NCBI GenBank assembly: GCA_022013615.1 | Contig: JAKLQB010000949.1 | Coordinates: 1 to 18,906 of the forward strand | DNA: 18,906 nucleotides | DNA from: Desulfobacterales bacterium | GTDB lineage: Bacteria; Desulfobacterota; DSM-4660; Desulfatiglandales; Desulfatiglandaceae | Reading direction: 5' to 3' | Part shown: positions 6,401-14,231 of the stretch, one piece after another | Numbering within the stretch: position 1 is the first letter of the stretch | How the letters are laid out: each line of letters opens with the position of its first letter | Position numbers and translations under genes: made by a program | The notes under the pieces: model-generated | The model's database searches: none | What the model was told of the DNA's origin: nothing | Seen by the model: the letters and a program-made list of their open reading frames with translations, nothing else

Positions 6401-7067
6401 TTGGCCCCATTAGAAAAACTTGCACCTGATCCAAACATAACGTCAGCCAGGGCTGGCAGATCGGTTACTCTTGTTGGAGCCCTTGTCAATGCCATATTAG
6501 TTTTACTCAAATTGGTTGCAGGAATACTTGGACATAGCCAGGCCCTTATAGCAGATGCGGTCCACTCAGTTTCCGATCTCTTCACCGACGCCATAGTACT
6601 GCTCGGTCTCAGGATTGGCTTTGATTGCCACGGCCTTGTACCTGTGGATTGATGCTGCCTTGAATATCTATGGTCATACTGAATACCACCCCACTAAACT
6701 GGCACTGATCGGGGCCGGCGTTTCTATCGCTTTAGTATCCTTCTTTATCGTAAAGGTCGGCCTCGATATCCTCAGGAATAGCCTGCGTGAATTTACCGAC
6801 ACCGCCCCTCCACCTGAAATACTGGACAAGATCAGCCAATGCACCAGGAACGTGGAAGGGGTACTGGATATGCATGATCTTAGGGTCCGAACCTCAGGGG
6901 GGCTTTACCAAATGGAAACTCACATTGTAGTGGATGGCCAACTGACCGTCGCTGAGGGGCACAGGATAGCAAAGGCGGTGGAGAGTTGTTTGGCAGAAGA
7001 AATCAAGGATCTTGACCGGGTCATTGTTCATGTGGACCCTGACTCTGAAGAAAAAGAGGCTGAGTGA
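6401..7067 (+). pseudogene. CDF cation-efflux transporter with two internal deletions and a frame break
   Basis: The start (TTG 6401) encodes the CDF opening through TM2: LVNAILVLLKLVAGILGHSQ, ALIADAVHSVSDLFTDAIVLLGLRIG, including the two TM2 Asp of the metal site. At about 6613-6617 the frame shifts, and the protein resumes in another frame as LIATALYLWIDAALNIYGHTEYHPTK. The usual DxxHxFGHGKxE loop and part of TM3 are absent. A second, in-frame gap falls near 6735-6740 (GVSIAL joined to VSFFIVK), which removes the TM4-TM5 region with the other metal-site His/Asp pair. The C-terminal cytoplasmic domain (to 7067) is intact, with DMHDLRVRTSGG and HVDPD. Both breaks would destroy transport. It was probably a Zn/Fe/Co-type exporter. 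Confidence 0.8.
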
Positions 7068-7139
7068 CCGTGTAGCACCGTTTTTGGGCAACCTGAATAA
7101 CTGGTTTTGTTTTAAACTTCTGGATTGAAGGTGATCATA

Positions 7140-7544
7140 TTGAGCCAACTTCGGACTATTGAGAGATGGAAGCAAAAGTCCAGACGCCTTAAGATCGAGA
7201 TCTACGCGCTATATCTCGCTTATAGGGACCCCAGAGTTCCCTGGTATGCCAAGGCATTTGTCGCTCTCGTGGTTGGATATGCATTCAGCCCGATAGATCT
7301 GATACCTGATTTTATTCCTGTCTTGGGGTATCTCGATGATCTTGTCTTGATACCTCTTGGGGTTGCTGTTGCGATGAAGATGATCCCCGAGAAAGTCATG
7401 GAGGACTGCAGGATCCGCTCTAAAGAAGTGATGGGTAAAAAAAAGCCAATCAACCGGGTAGCAGCAGTTGTTATCATATGTATTTGGCTTATGTTGATTG
7501 TTATGACCATCGTGCTGGTTGTTAGGGCCTCAAGCACAAAATAA
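7140..7544 (+). CDS. DUF1232 (YkvA-like) membrane protein
   Basis: About 134 aa. A basic N-terminal helix is followed by the DUF1232 core, PWYAKAFVALVVGYAFSPIDLIPDFIP and GYLDDLVLIPLGVAVAM, which spans or enters the membrane. A basic linker and a clear C-terminal transmembrane segment (VVIICIWLMLIVMTIVLVV) follow. I place the start at TTG 7140 because AGGTGA (7129-7134) stands 5 bases before it; TTG 7125 and GTG 7131 are in-frame alternatives. It appears intact between two damaged transporter genes. Family function is unknown. Confidence 0.8.
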   Translation: MSQLRTIERWKQKSRRLKIEIYALYLAYRDPRVPWYAKAFVALVVGYAFSPIDLIPDFIPVLGYLDDLVLIPLGVAVAMKMIPEKVMEDCRIRSKEVMGKKKPINRVAAVVIICIWLMLIVMTIVLVVRASSTK

Positions 7545-7622
7545 CAAGGGGAATGAAGCAGACCCCGGGTTCTCGCGTAGGTGATTCGTTTTGAAAAAAT
7601 TTAAAAGACGAGGGTGTCTTTG

Positions 7623-8230
7623 ATGTCTGACATACAAATGGAAAATAAGAACAAAGAACCAAAGAAAACCTTTCCAACATTTATTTTCAACCGTATTGAA
7701 TTCTCCGGGTCGCTGGGTGACTTAGGGGCGCTGCTCCCGATTGCTATTGGCATGATTGTATTGAATGGCCTAAATGCAACCAATGTTATGGTAACCGTGG
7801 GTTTATTCTATATCATAGCCGGTCTCTATTTTAAGGTTCCTGTTCCTGTCCAACCTATGAAGGTAATCGGAGCCTATGCCATTGCAGTGGGCCTCACTCC
7901 CATTCAAATTATCTCAGCCAGCCTGTGGATGGGGCTCTGCACCCTCTTTCTTGGCACAACGGGCTTGATTCAAATAATCGCTTATTGGGACTTGTTTTTG
8001 GCCAGAGCGCCCTTCTCATACTCGACCTTCTTCCCCTATCCATACTGGGCGTTCTTTTGGTCTTTGCGGGAGCCCAACTGGCTCTCATGATTCGGGATCT
8101 TACAGAACGGAAAGACCTCTTTGTGGCCCTTGTCATGCTGTGTATATCCCTGACAACAAACCTGGCAGCAGCTTTTATCTGCGGTATTATTATCGCCTAC
8201 GCTCTAAAGAGTGAAAAAATTAATGTGTAG
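7623..8230 (+). pseudogene. MOT1/SulP-like sulfate or molybdate transporter with internal deletion
   Basis: The N-terminal third is a good match to MOT1-type transporters: FNRIEFSGSLGDLGALLPIAIG, VGLFYIIAGLYFKVPVPVQPMK and LWMGLCTLFLGTTGLIQIIA. Near 7977-7985 the frame changes and the text jumps to the family's C-terminal part: LLGLVFGQSALLILDLLPLS, GVLLVFAGAQLALMIRDL, then two more helices ending at 8230. About 150 residues or more of the middle are missing, and the junction is out of frame, so the first frame runs into non-homologous sequence until 8090. The start at ATG 7623 has GAGGG about 8 bases upstream. The gene is almost certainly dead. Confidence 0.8.
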
Positions 8231-8306
8231 CGGATGCTAAAAGTGGAATTTTCCTGGAAGCATGAACTGGAAAGATTTGTGTGCCCGAACGACGTGGTTT
8301 GATGAA

Positions 8307-8323
8307 GCCCTCTCGAAAAGGGC
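8307..8323. repeat. candidate right-end hairpin of the IS
   Basis: GCCCT (8307-8311) and AGGGC (8319-8323) with a 7-base loop. A second, imperfect hairpin, AGCGCC-TAAA-GGGGCT with one mismatch, lies at 8337-8352, closer to the tnpA stop. One of them probably serves as the subterminal recognition hairpin of the right end. Confidence 0.4.
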
Positions 8324-8380
8324 ATTGTCCTAGGAAAGCGCCTAAAGGGGCTGATTATTGTTTGTATTTAGAGCATTATA

Positions 8381-8755
8381 TTAACTATCTGGATCGTTTT
8401 GATCACGAATATATTTCCTGATCATTTCTTCGTCCAGACCAACTGTGCTTACACAATATCCCGTTGCCCAAAAACTTAAACCTGTCATTCTTTTGGTTCC
8501 TAATATTTGGCGGTGTATTCTGATAGCACTTTTGCCTTTGACGAATCCAACTGTATTTGAAACACTAAACTTCGGCGGAATACTTAGGCATAAGTGGATA
8601 TGATCTGGCATCGCATGGCCCTCAAGCAATTCAATCCCTTTTTGCTTGCATAGGTCTCTTATTATGTCGCCGATCTTTTCCCTTATTTTTCCATATATCC
8701 TCTTATACCGATACTTGGATACAAAAACAATATGATATTTACTCCCATCATACAT
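8381..8755 (-). CDS. tnpA: IS200/IS605-family Y1 transposase TnpA
   Basis: A 124-aa HUH single-strand transposase that cuts and joins hairpin-marked single-stranded DNA ends. Visible features: YHIVFVSKYRYKRIYG near the start, GHAMPDHIHLCLSIPP with the HUH pair His52/His54, the FSVSNTVGFVKGKSA helix, FWATGYCVSTVGLDEE, and catalytic Tyr115 in IRKYIRDQ. The ATG at 8755 lacks a good ribosome site. The real family start is probably about eight codons upstream at ATG 8780-8778, which has AGGAGG 8 bases before it, but that ATG is now one base out of frame (ATG AAA GAT TGA). The catalytic core is complete, so the gene may be silenced at the level of translation rather than activity. Confidence 0.85.
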   Translation of the reverse strand: MYDGSKYHIVFVSKYRYKRIYGKIREKIGDIIRDLCKQKGIELLEGHAMPDHIHLCLSIPPKFSVSNTVGFVKGKSAIRIHRQILGTKRMTGLSFWATGYCVSTVGLDEEMIRKYIRDQNDPDS

Positions 8756-8778
8756 GTGATAATGATTTTCAATCTTTC

Positions 8779-8830
8779 ATAGGTTCTTCCTCCTGTCCCT
8801 TTTGGGGACTTTCCCAGGGGAAGAACCTAT
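8779..8830 (-). promoter_or_regulatory. long hairpin in the tnpA leader that hides the ribosome site
   Basis: A perfect 12-bp inverted repeat, ATAGGTTCTTCC (8779-8790) with GGAAGAACCTAT (8819-8830). A nested GTCCC/GGGAC stem lies inside it. On the tnpA strand the AGGAGG (8794-8789) and the following ATG (8780-8778) overlap the 3' arm. IS200-type transposase mRNAs are known to be silenced by such structures, and this fits. Confidence 0.7.
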
Positions 8831-8876
8831 TTATCGCATCTTTCTCTCGTCGGAACGGTCAAACCTTTGGGGGTCG

Positions 8877-8893
8877 CACGGGCATAGCCCGTG
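8877..8893. repeat. left-end hairpin of the IS
   Basis: CACGGGC and GCCCGTG form a perfect 7-bp stem with an ATA loop, about 120 bases upstream of tnpA. This is the size and place of an IS200/IS605 subterminal recognition hairpin. The gene-free stretch 8756-9080 consists mainly of this end and the tnpA leader; 8910-9080 shows nothing notable. Confidence 0.6.
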
Positions 8894-9080
8894 GTTTAAT
8901 TTGAAACAATTATAACCTGATGTTTTGGGGAAACTCCTGGGTGGATTTGGGTTGAATTCCTTTTCTATATTTTATATTCTCCACAGGATAAGAAAGTCGG
9001 AAAGGTTTGCCTCTGCTGGTCTTATGTACAGAAAAAGTCACCAGGTCTCGGGGCTGAGATAGACTAACAAATAAACTGAA

Positions 9081-11084
9081 ATGCCTAACGAAAACTGGAA
9101 AGAGAAAAGAATGAAAGGTTGGAACCGGTTTCTTGCTCAATGGCAAAAAGACTTCAGTCTGTGGCTCTTTTTTATTGTCTACTTTCTACTTTTCAGATTA
9201 GCGTTTATTTTCCTCTTCAGGTATCAAATTAATGATGCGAGTACGTCCATGGATATTCTTGCTGCCATCTTGAATGGCATGCGCTATGACAGTGTCATCG
9301 CAACCTATTACATACTCATTCCTTTCGTTTTCAGTATTGCCTGCCTTTTCGCTAATTGGGAAGCTACTGGGAATCGGATAAGAAATGTGTTTGGTGCAGT
9401 GTTCATATTTCTTTCAACTTTCTTGTGCTTCGTTACCCTAGGCTATTTCAAAGAATTTGATGACCAATTCAACCATTTTCTATTTGGTCTTATTTATGAC
9501 GATTTTCGTGCCACCATACTGACCATATGGAAAGAATATAATATAATTCCAAACTTCATTGGTATCAGTCTTGTCACCCTTTTGTGTTTAGGCATCATGA
9601 GACATCTTACTAAGAAGCCGTTTTTATCGTGTGAATCTATAGCTAAGTATATGCCTACACTTCCCTATAGGATTTTTTCTCTGCTAATAATTTTGTCCTT
9701 CTTTGCTGTTGGAATTCGAGGTTCATTTGGGAGCCGTCCCGTGCAACTGAAAGATGCAGCAGTAACAGGCGATGAATTCCTGAACAAGACGGTGCTAAAC
9801 CCATACACAGTGTTGATTCATGCCATAGAGCAGCAACTTAAAATCTTGAGATCTCAAGGGCTGAAGGTCTTTCTGCCGAATGAAGACGTGACCAAAGCAG
9901 CACAATATGTGTCTTCCATAAACGAAACTTATGATAATCTTGATCGCTACATGATTCGCTATGCAAAAGGACCGAAGCACAAACCCCCGCGTCACATTTT
10001 CCTCATCGTTGGTGAAGGTTATAGTGCATGGCCACTGTGGAAGAAATACGAATCGTTGGGGTTGGCAGAGAGCGTAAAAAAGCTTGCGAAGAATGGGCTC
10101 TACGTTGAGAGTTTTTTACCTTCTGCAAGAGGTACGATGTCATCATTAGCTGTGCTTGTTACGGGGCTTCCCAATGCTGGTGTGATGACGAATTATCAGA
10201 AAACTTCAATGACAGCCTACCCGTCTAGTATTGCAGCGATATTCAAGCAACTTGGTTATAAAACGAGACTTTTTTATGGCGGTCTTTTGAGTTGGCAGAG
10301 GATTGGGGATTTTTGCCGGGCGCAAGGTTTTGCAGATGTATATGGCGGTGCGCACATGGGAAACTGGGCATCATCGAACGAATGGGGGGTGGATGACGAG
10401 AATTTATTCGAATTTATTCTAAACACTGTAGAAGATGAACAACCGAGTTTTAATCTGGTCCTAACCACGAGTTTTCACCCTCCATTTGATATTGACGTGC
10501 GTAGTAAGGGCTTTCAGTTAAATGAAATTCCGGATGGTCTTAAGCCCTTTTGCATTAGCAATGTCAACTTCAATGTGCTTGGGCATTTTTGGTATGCTGA
10601 CCGCTGCATTGGCGACTTTGCAAAAAAAACCGAAGCTAAACTAAAGTTCCCCCTTGTTGTTGTCACCGCCGATCATGCAGGCCGGAGAAGAATAAGCAAA
10701 AGACCGGGTCTTTTTGAGAAATTTGCTGTCCCGCTTGTCTTTTATGGGAAGGATGTCCTCGACGGCATTTCCTTACCTCAAGGGGTCGCGGGAAGCCACC
10801 TAGATATTGGACCAACCCTCATCGAACTTACTGCACCGGAGGGTTTTCGTTATCACGCTCTGGGAAAAGATCTACTTGATCCGGAACAGCGGTTTGTGGG
10901 AATTGCTCGAAACCTGGTGATAGGTCCAGATTTTATCTTGGATCTGCATAAGGCACCGAAACTATATCCTCTTCCCGACAGGGAATTGCCGCATACCCCC
11001 CCTAATTTGGCAGAGCTAAAGAGGTTGCACGATACCATTCACGGTATTGCCTGGTGGCGGATTACGAGCGGCCCTGAGCTATAA
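9081..11084 (+). CDS. LTA synthase/phosphoglycerol-transferase-type sulfatase-fold membrane enzyme
   Basis: A 667-aa membrane enzyme: four or five N-terminal transmembrane segments (about residues 20-240), then a large extracytoplasmic alkaline-phosphatase/sulfatase-fold domain (about 300-620). Family catalytic positions can be seen: Glu312 in HIFLIVGEGYS, probable nucleophile Thr352 in SARGTMSSLAVLVTGLP, and Asp531-His532 in VVVTADHAGRR. The HPPFDID stretch and GSHLDIGPTLIEL follow the fold. Relatives (LtaS, MdoB/OpgB) transfer phosphoglycerol from phosphatidylglycerol to envelope glycans; in a Gram-negative the acceptor is probably periplasmic glucan or LPS sugar (inference). The start could instead be ATG 9111, which has a better purine tract. 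It stands between the IS and the beta-helix gene. Confidence 0.82.
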   Translation: MPNENWKEKRMKGWNRFLAQWQKDFSLWLFFIVYFLLFRLAFIFLFRYQINDASTSMDILAAILNGMRYDSVIATYYILIPFVFSIACLFANWEATGNRIRNVFGAVFIFLSTFLCFVTLGYFKEFDDQFNHFLFGLIYDDFRATILTIWKEYNIIPNFIGISLVTLLCLGIMRHLTKKPFLSCESIAKYMPTLPYRIFSLLIILSFFAVGIRGSFGSRPVQLKDAAVTGDEFLNKTVLNPYTVLIHAIEQQLKILRSQGLKVFLPNEDVTKAAQYVSSINETYDNLDRYMIRYAKGPKHKPPRHIFLIVGEGYSAWPLWKKYESLGLAESVKKLAKNGLYVESFLPSARGTMSSLAVLVTGLPNAGVMTNYQKTSMTAYPSSIAAIFKQLGYKTRLFYGGLLSWQRIGDFCRAQGFADVYGGAHMGNWASSNEWGVDDENLFEFILNTVEDEQPSFNLVLTTSFHPPFDIDVRSKGFQLNEIPDGLKPFCISNVNFNVLGHFWYADRCIGDFAKKTEAKLKFPLVVVTADHAGRRRISKRPGLFEKFAVPLVFYGKDVLDGISLPQGVAGSHLDIGPTLIELTAPEGFRYHALGKDLLDPEQRFVGIARNLVIGPDFILDLHKAPKLYPLPDRELPHTPPNLAELKRLHDTIHGIAWWRITSGPEL

Positions 11085-11160
11085 GGGGGGCTCCCTAGTT
11101 TGAAAACGTTGTGGTTATGTGGTTGACTTTTTAATTGTAAATATTTGTGGGGGCATAAAG

Positions 11161-12372
11161 ATGTTTCGAAAATTAAAAGTTTTTAACTTATGTCCATTGT
11201 TTATAATTTTTATTTTTTTTGTACATAATAACGTTTTAGGCTCCACGATCAAAGTTCCTGAGGATATACCTTCTATTCAAAAAGCAATAGATGTTGCAAA
11301 AGATGGAGATGTTATATTGGTTGCTCCGGGGACTTATAAGGTTAAACTTAAATTTAAAGGAGAGAAAAAGACTATTCAGTTAGGATCTTTGTTCCTTATA
11401 ACAGGAGACAAAAAATACATTGAGCAGACGGTTCTTGAGGCTAAATGGGTTAGATCTAAATGGCTTAGATTTGGAAGAAAATACGTTATAGAGGTACCAT
11501 CAGACTGCAGCCCATATTCCAAAATAGTTGGATTTACTATTAAAAATGGGAATGATGGGATAAGTTGTAAGGGTAAAGTGGAAATCTTGAATAATATTTT
11601 TATTAATTGTAAAGATGGGGTTGATTATGAAGATAAAAGTGGAGGAATTTGTAGTTCAAATATCTTCAAAGAAAACAGAGATGATGGAATTGATTTGGAC
11701 CATTCTGTAGATGTTATAATTGAAAATAATATTATTCAAGACAACCAGGATGATGGAATAGAAATCAGACTCCATCCATACGAAATTCCCAAGAAGCCAA
11801 AGCTTAATATTGTTATACGCAATAATATTATATCTAGAAATGGAGAGGACGGTATCCAGTTTATTGATTATTCAACAGATTCAAGACGAATTTTTAAGAT
11901 AGAGCGGAACCTATTTTACAATAACGCTATGGCTGCAATAGGATGCATGGGAAATACAAATACCATAGAGAATTATGAGGCCTTCATGTTGCCCGAAAGA
12001 GTGTACGTTATTAACAACACCTTTGTTGATAATAATTATGGTTTGTTGGGTGGCAAAAATATGGTGGTTTTGAACAACATTTTTGTTGGTACAAAAAAAG
12101 TCGCCATGAAGAATATTTCTGGAAGTTCCGTTGCTTCATATAATAATTTCTGGTTGAATGGTTCCGATTTTGAAAACTCCAACATTGATAAGGAGCATAC
12201 ATTTTTTAAAAACCCTCTATTAACCTCTGAATTTAAGTTAAAGGACACCAGCCCCTGTATAGATTTAGGTACTAGCATTTTTCAGTTTAAGGATGGAGTC
12301 ATAAGAATTCCGGCAAGTTCGTATATTGGTTCAAAACCAGACTTAGGGGCTTTTGAATCGGCAATAAAATAA
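11161..12372 (+). CDS. exported right-handed parallel beta-helix protein
   Basis: A 403-aa secreted protein. The signal peptide (1 to about 27) ends near VLG-STIKV. It opens with the beta-helix leader STIKVPEDIPSIQKAI, DVAKDGDVILVAPGTYK. Imperfect turns of about 20-25 residues follow, rich in Asn and Ile with repeated 'DDGI.....NIIxxN' units (for example NRDDGIDLDHSVDVIIENN and NQDDGIEIRLH). The C-terminal NPLLTSEFKLKDTSPCIDLG ... PDLGAFE is the usual closing motif of this class. It could be a polysaccharide-binding or lyase-like surface protein; no catalytic triad stands out. ATG 11161 is preferred over the upstream in-frame GTG/ATG because a G-rich stretch precedes it and the signal peptide starts there. 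The gene is markedly A+T-rich compared with its neighbours, which suggests recent transfer. Confidence 0.82.
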   Translation: MFRKLKVFNLCPLFIIFIFFVHNNVLGSTIKVPEDIPSIQKAIDVAKDGDVILVAPGTYKVKLKFKGEKKTIQLGSLFLITGDKKYIEQTVLEAKWVRSKWLRFGRKYVIEVPSDCSPYSKIVGFTIKNGNDGISCKGKVEILNNIFINCKDGVDYEDKSGGICSSNIFKENRDDGIDLDHSVDVIIENNIIQDNQDDGIEIRLHPYEIPKKPKLNIVIRNNIISRNGEDGIQFIDYSTDSRRIFKIERNLFYNNAMAAIGCMGNTNTIENYEAFMLPERVYVINNTFVDNNYGLLGGKNMVVLNNIFVGTKKVAMKNISGSSVASYNNFWLNGSDFENSNIDKEHTFFKNPLLTSEFKLKDTSPCIDLGTSIFQFKDGVIRIPASSYIGSKPDLGAFESAIK

Positions 12373-12399
12373 TAAAATACTTTAGGGAAAAACAGAAAG

Positions 12400-14220
12400 T
12401 CAATTCTTTGAAGCCAAAAATTTCTTTAACTGCTTTTCATAATAGCCTGTATTGCCGGTTTCAATCGTAATTGCTTCTTTCATTATTATAACAGCCTCCT
12501 TGCGGAACCCGTTTGCATAATAGGCCTCTGCCAGCGTATCAAGAAATACAGGGGACCTTTCAAGGCCAACTGCTTTTTTGGCCAGCTCAAGGGCTCGGGC
12601 CTTATCTCTCAGGTCCTCGTTGGGAGATGTGACCAAAAGCCAGGCCAGATTATTCAAAGACACTGCCTGGTTCGGTGCTATCTCAATTATCTTTTCATAG
12701 GCCTCCATAGCGTCCTCGTATTTCTCCAAATACTGGTACACCATGGCCAGATTTTGATAAATGGCAATGTCGTTCGGTTCCTTAAGGAGTTGTTGGTTTA
12801 GTTCCTTTGCTATAAGGGAATAAGCAAGGTTCTGTTTGATGGGACTAAAATTTAAAAAGTATCCCAGGCCGATAATGCAAACCAGATAAACGCAAAACGA
12901 AAGCGCCACAAATCGATTATGCCGCTTAACAAGGCGGGGCTCATTTATTGTTCGCCAGAGATATTCTACCCTTTCCCTGATGCTGAAGTGGTGCCAACTG
13001 GGGAGATCCCGGATCTTTCCGCTAAGAAAGGCAATCTTTTCCAAAGAGTTGATAACAGGTTCAGGAGTTCCCATAGTCACCGCAGAATACAGATCTGCCT
13101 GACGCTCGAAATTGCGCATGAAAAAGCCCATTACGTACCGGAAATAAACGAGCAGGGTCACCAGCATGGGAAAAGAGAGAACCAGATAAAAAAGGCTGGT
13201 GGATTGTGAATCTCCGCTGGGAATCATTCCCCTAAAAAAGGGATGTGTATAAAAAAGATAAAAGAAAAGATCGAACAACCCAAAGGACAGCGCCACAAAA
13301 CCCACAAAAAAAAGGATGTAAAAAAGGAGATGACGGTATTTGGCATGCCCCATCTCATGGGCAAGCACGCCCTTAAGCTCGTCCATTGAGAGAGCCTCTA
13401 AAAGCGAGTTGGTAACGAGAATGTATCTATACCGGGGGACAATACCCATGATCCCCGCAGTCATCATCCGTCCCTCAAAAATCGGCCACTTCAAAAGATA
13501 ACGGTATTTAAACCCTTTCTCCCTGAGAAAGCCCTCTAACTCCCTGCCTTTCTCCGACGCTTTGAGCGGTTTGCACCCCCAGAAGTACTGGATCATACCG
13601 GGCGTAAAAATCATCATCAGCGTAAGAAAGCCTGCAAAAAAGATGATCTGGCCATGGACACTATTAAGAAAACCATCAGGTCCGGACCATGGGCTCATGT
13701 TAATCAGATCATATACCAGGGAAAAGATCACCCAGGGAAAAAGGATAGGAAGGTTAAGCCTGAGATTGGAATGGATATAAGACCGCCTTGTTATGCCCGG
13801 CTGAGACATAGCACTGTAAAGCGGTTGGGCAAAATACCAGATCGTGCTAAGGTAAAAAAAGAATAGGGCCAGCGCAAAGACGCCCTGCAACACGGAGAAT
13901 TGTTCACACCCCGGAATCTTCTGAAGCCAGTATTTCATATTAAGGAGATAGACTGCCAGCGCGAACAAAAAAATAGCCAAGATTGAGAGTCTGGCAATCA
14001 GTCTCTGATATTGACCGGCCAGACGGCCATTATCCGCTATCCCATTTTCCAGGCGCTTCTGGAGAGACCAAAACGCCCGGCGGCAATATCCTGCAAAAAT
14101 CAGCCATGTGAGGAACAGCATGGTAAGGGAAAAAAGGAGAGAATTCTTAGGAATGCTTTCGGGGTATTGGATGTTAAGTATAAAGAGGACAACAATGAAG
14201 TAGATAATGTTGTTGAACAT
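12400..14220 (-). CDS. M48-family membrane metalloprotease with C-terminal TPR repeats
   Basis: A 606-aa inner-membrane zinc protease. About four N-terminal transmembrane segments (5-25, 30-46, 75-95 and 108-130) and further ones around 155-210 precede the M48 domain (about 215-410). Zinc-site residues are visible: HEMGH at 288-292 within ELKGVLAHEMGHAKYRH, and the third ligand Glu372 in NFERQADLYSA. After another hydrophobic segment (about 425-445), residues 470-600 form at least three TPR units (NDIAIYQNLAMVYQYLEKYEDA, AVSLNNLAWLLV, VFLDTLAEAYYANGFRKEA). Relatives are Ste24/HtpX-like and act in membrane-protein quality control. It starts 11 bases after the rng stop with an AGAAGG site, so the two are co-transcribed. 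It converges on the beta-helix gene with a 27-base gap. Confidence 0.88.
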   Translation of the reverse strand: MFNNIIYFIVVLFILNIQYPESIPKNSLLFSLTMLFLTWLIFAGYCRRAFWSLQKRLENGIADNGRLAGQYQRLIARLSILAIFLFALAVYLLNMKYWLQKIPGCEQFSVLQGVFALALFFFYLSTIWYFAQPLYSAMSQPGITRRSYIHSNLRLNLPILFPWVIFSLVYDLINMSPWSGPDGFLNSVHGQIIFFAGFLTLMMIFTPGMIQYFWGCKPLKASEKGRELEGFLREKGFKYRYLLKWPIFEGRMMTAGIMGIVPRYRYILVTNSLLEALSMDELKGVLAHEMGHAKYRHLLFYILFFVGFVALSFGLFDLFFYLFYTHPFFRGMIPSGDSQSTSLFYLVLSFPMLVTLLVYFRYVMGFFMRNFERQADLYSAVTMGTPEPVINSLEKIAFLSGKIRDLPSWHHFSIRERVEYLWRTINEPRLVKRHNRFVALSFCVYLVCIIGLGYFLNFSPIKQNLAYSLIAKELNQQLLKEPNDIAIYQNLAMVYQYLEKYEDAMEAYEKIIEIAPNQAVSLNNLAWLLVTSPNEDLRDKARALELAKKAVGLERSPVFLDTLAEAYYANGFRKEAVIIMKEAITIETGNTGYYEKQLKKFLASKN

Positions 14221-14231
14221 AGCCTTCTCTT

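Larger units (their letters stand above)
8300..8910 (-). mobile_element. IS200/IS605-type insertion sequence, single tnpA gene
   Basis: A minus-strand element made of tnpA plus folded ends. The left-end hairpin is CACGGGC-ATA-GCCCGTG (8877-8893), followed on the + strand by GGTTTAATTT. Candidate right-end hairpins lie at 8307-8323 and 8337-8352. No terminal inverted repeats or target duplications are expected in this family, so the exact borders (about 8300 and 8910) are estimates. No tnpB or accessory gene is present. It inserted just after the damaged MOT1-type gene. Confidence 0.65.

Noticed and set aside
6613..6655. TGA ending the first CDF frame as a second selenocysteine
   Set aside because: The homology jumps to another reading frame before this TGA, so it is a frame break and not a recoded stop.
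11119..11160. Earlier start for the beta-helix protein
   Set aside because: It would bury the signal peptide behind 14 residues; ATG 11161 gives a normal signal peptide.
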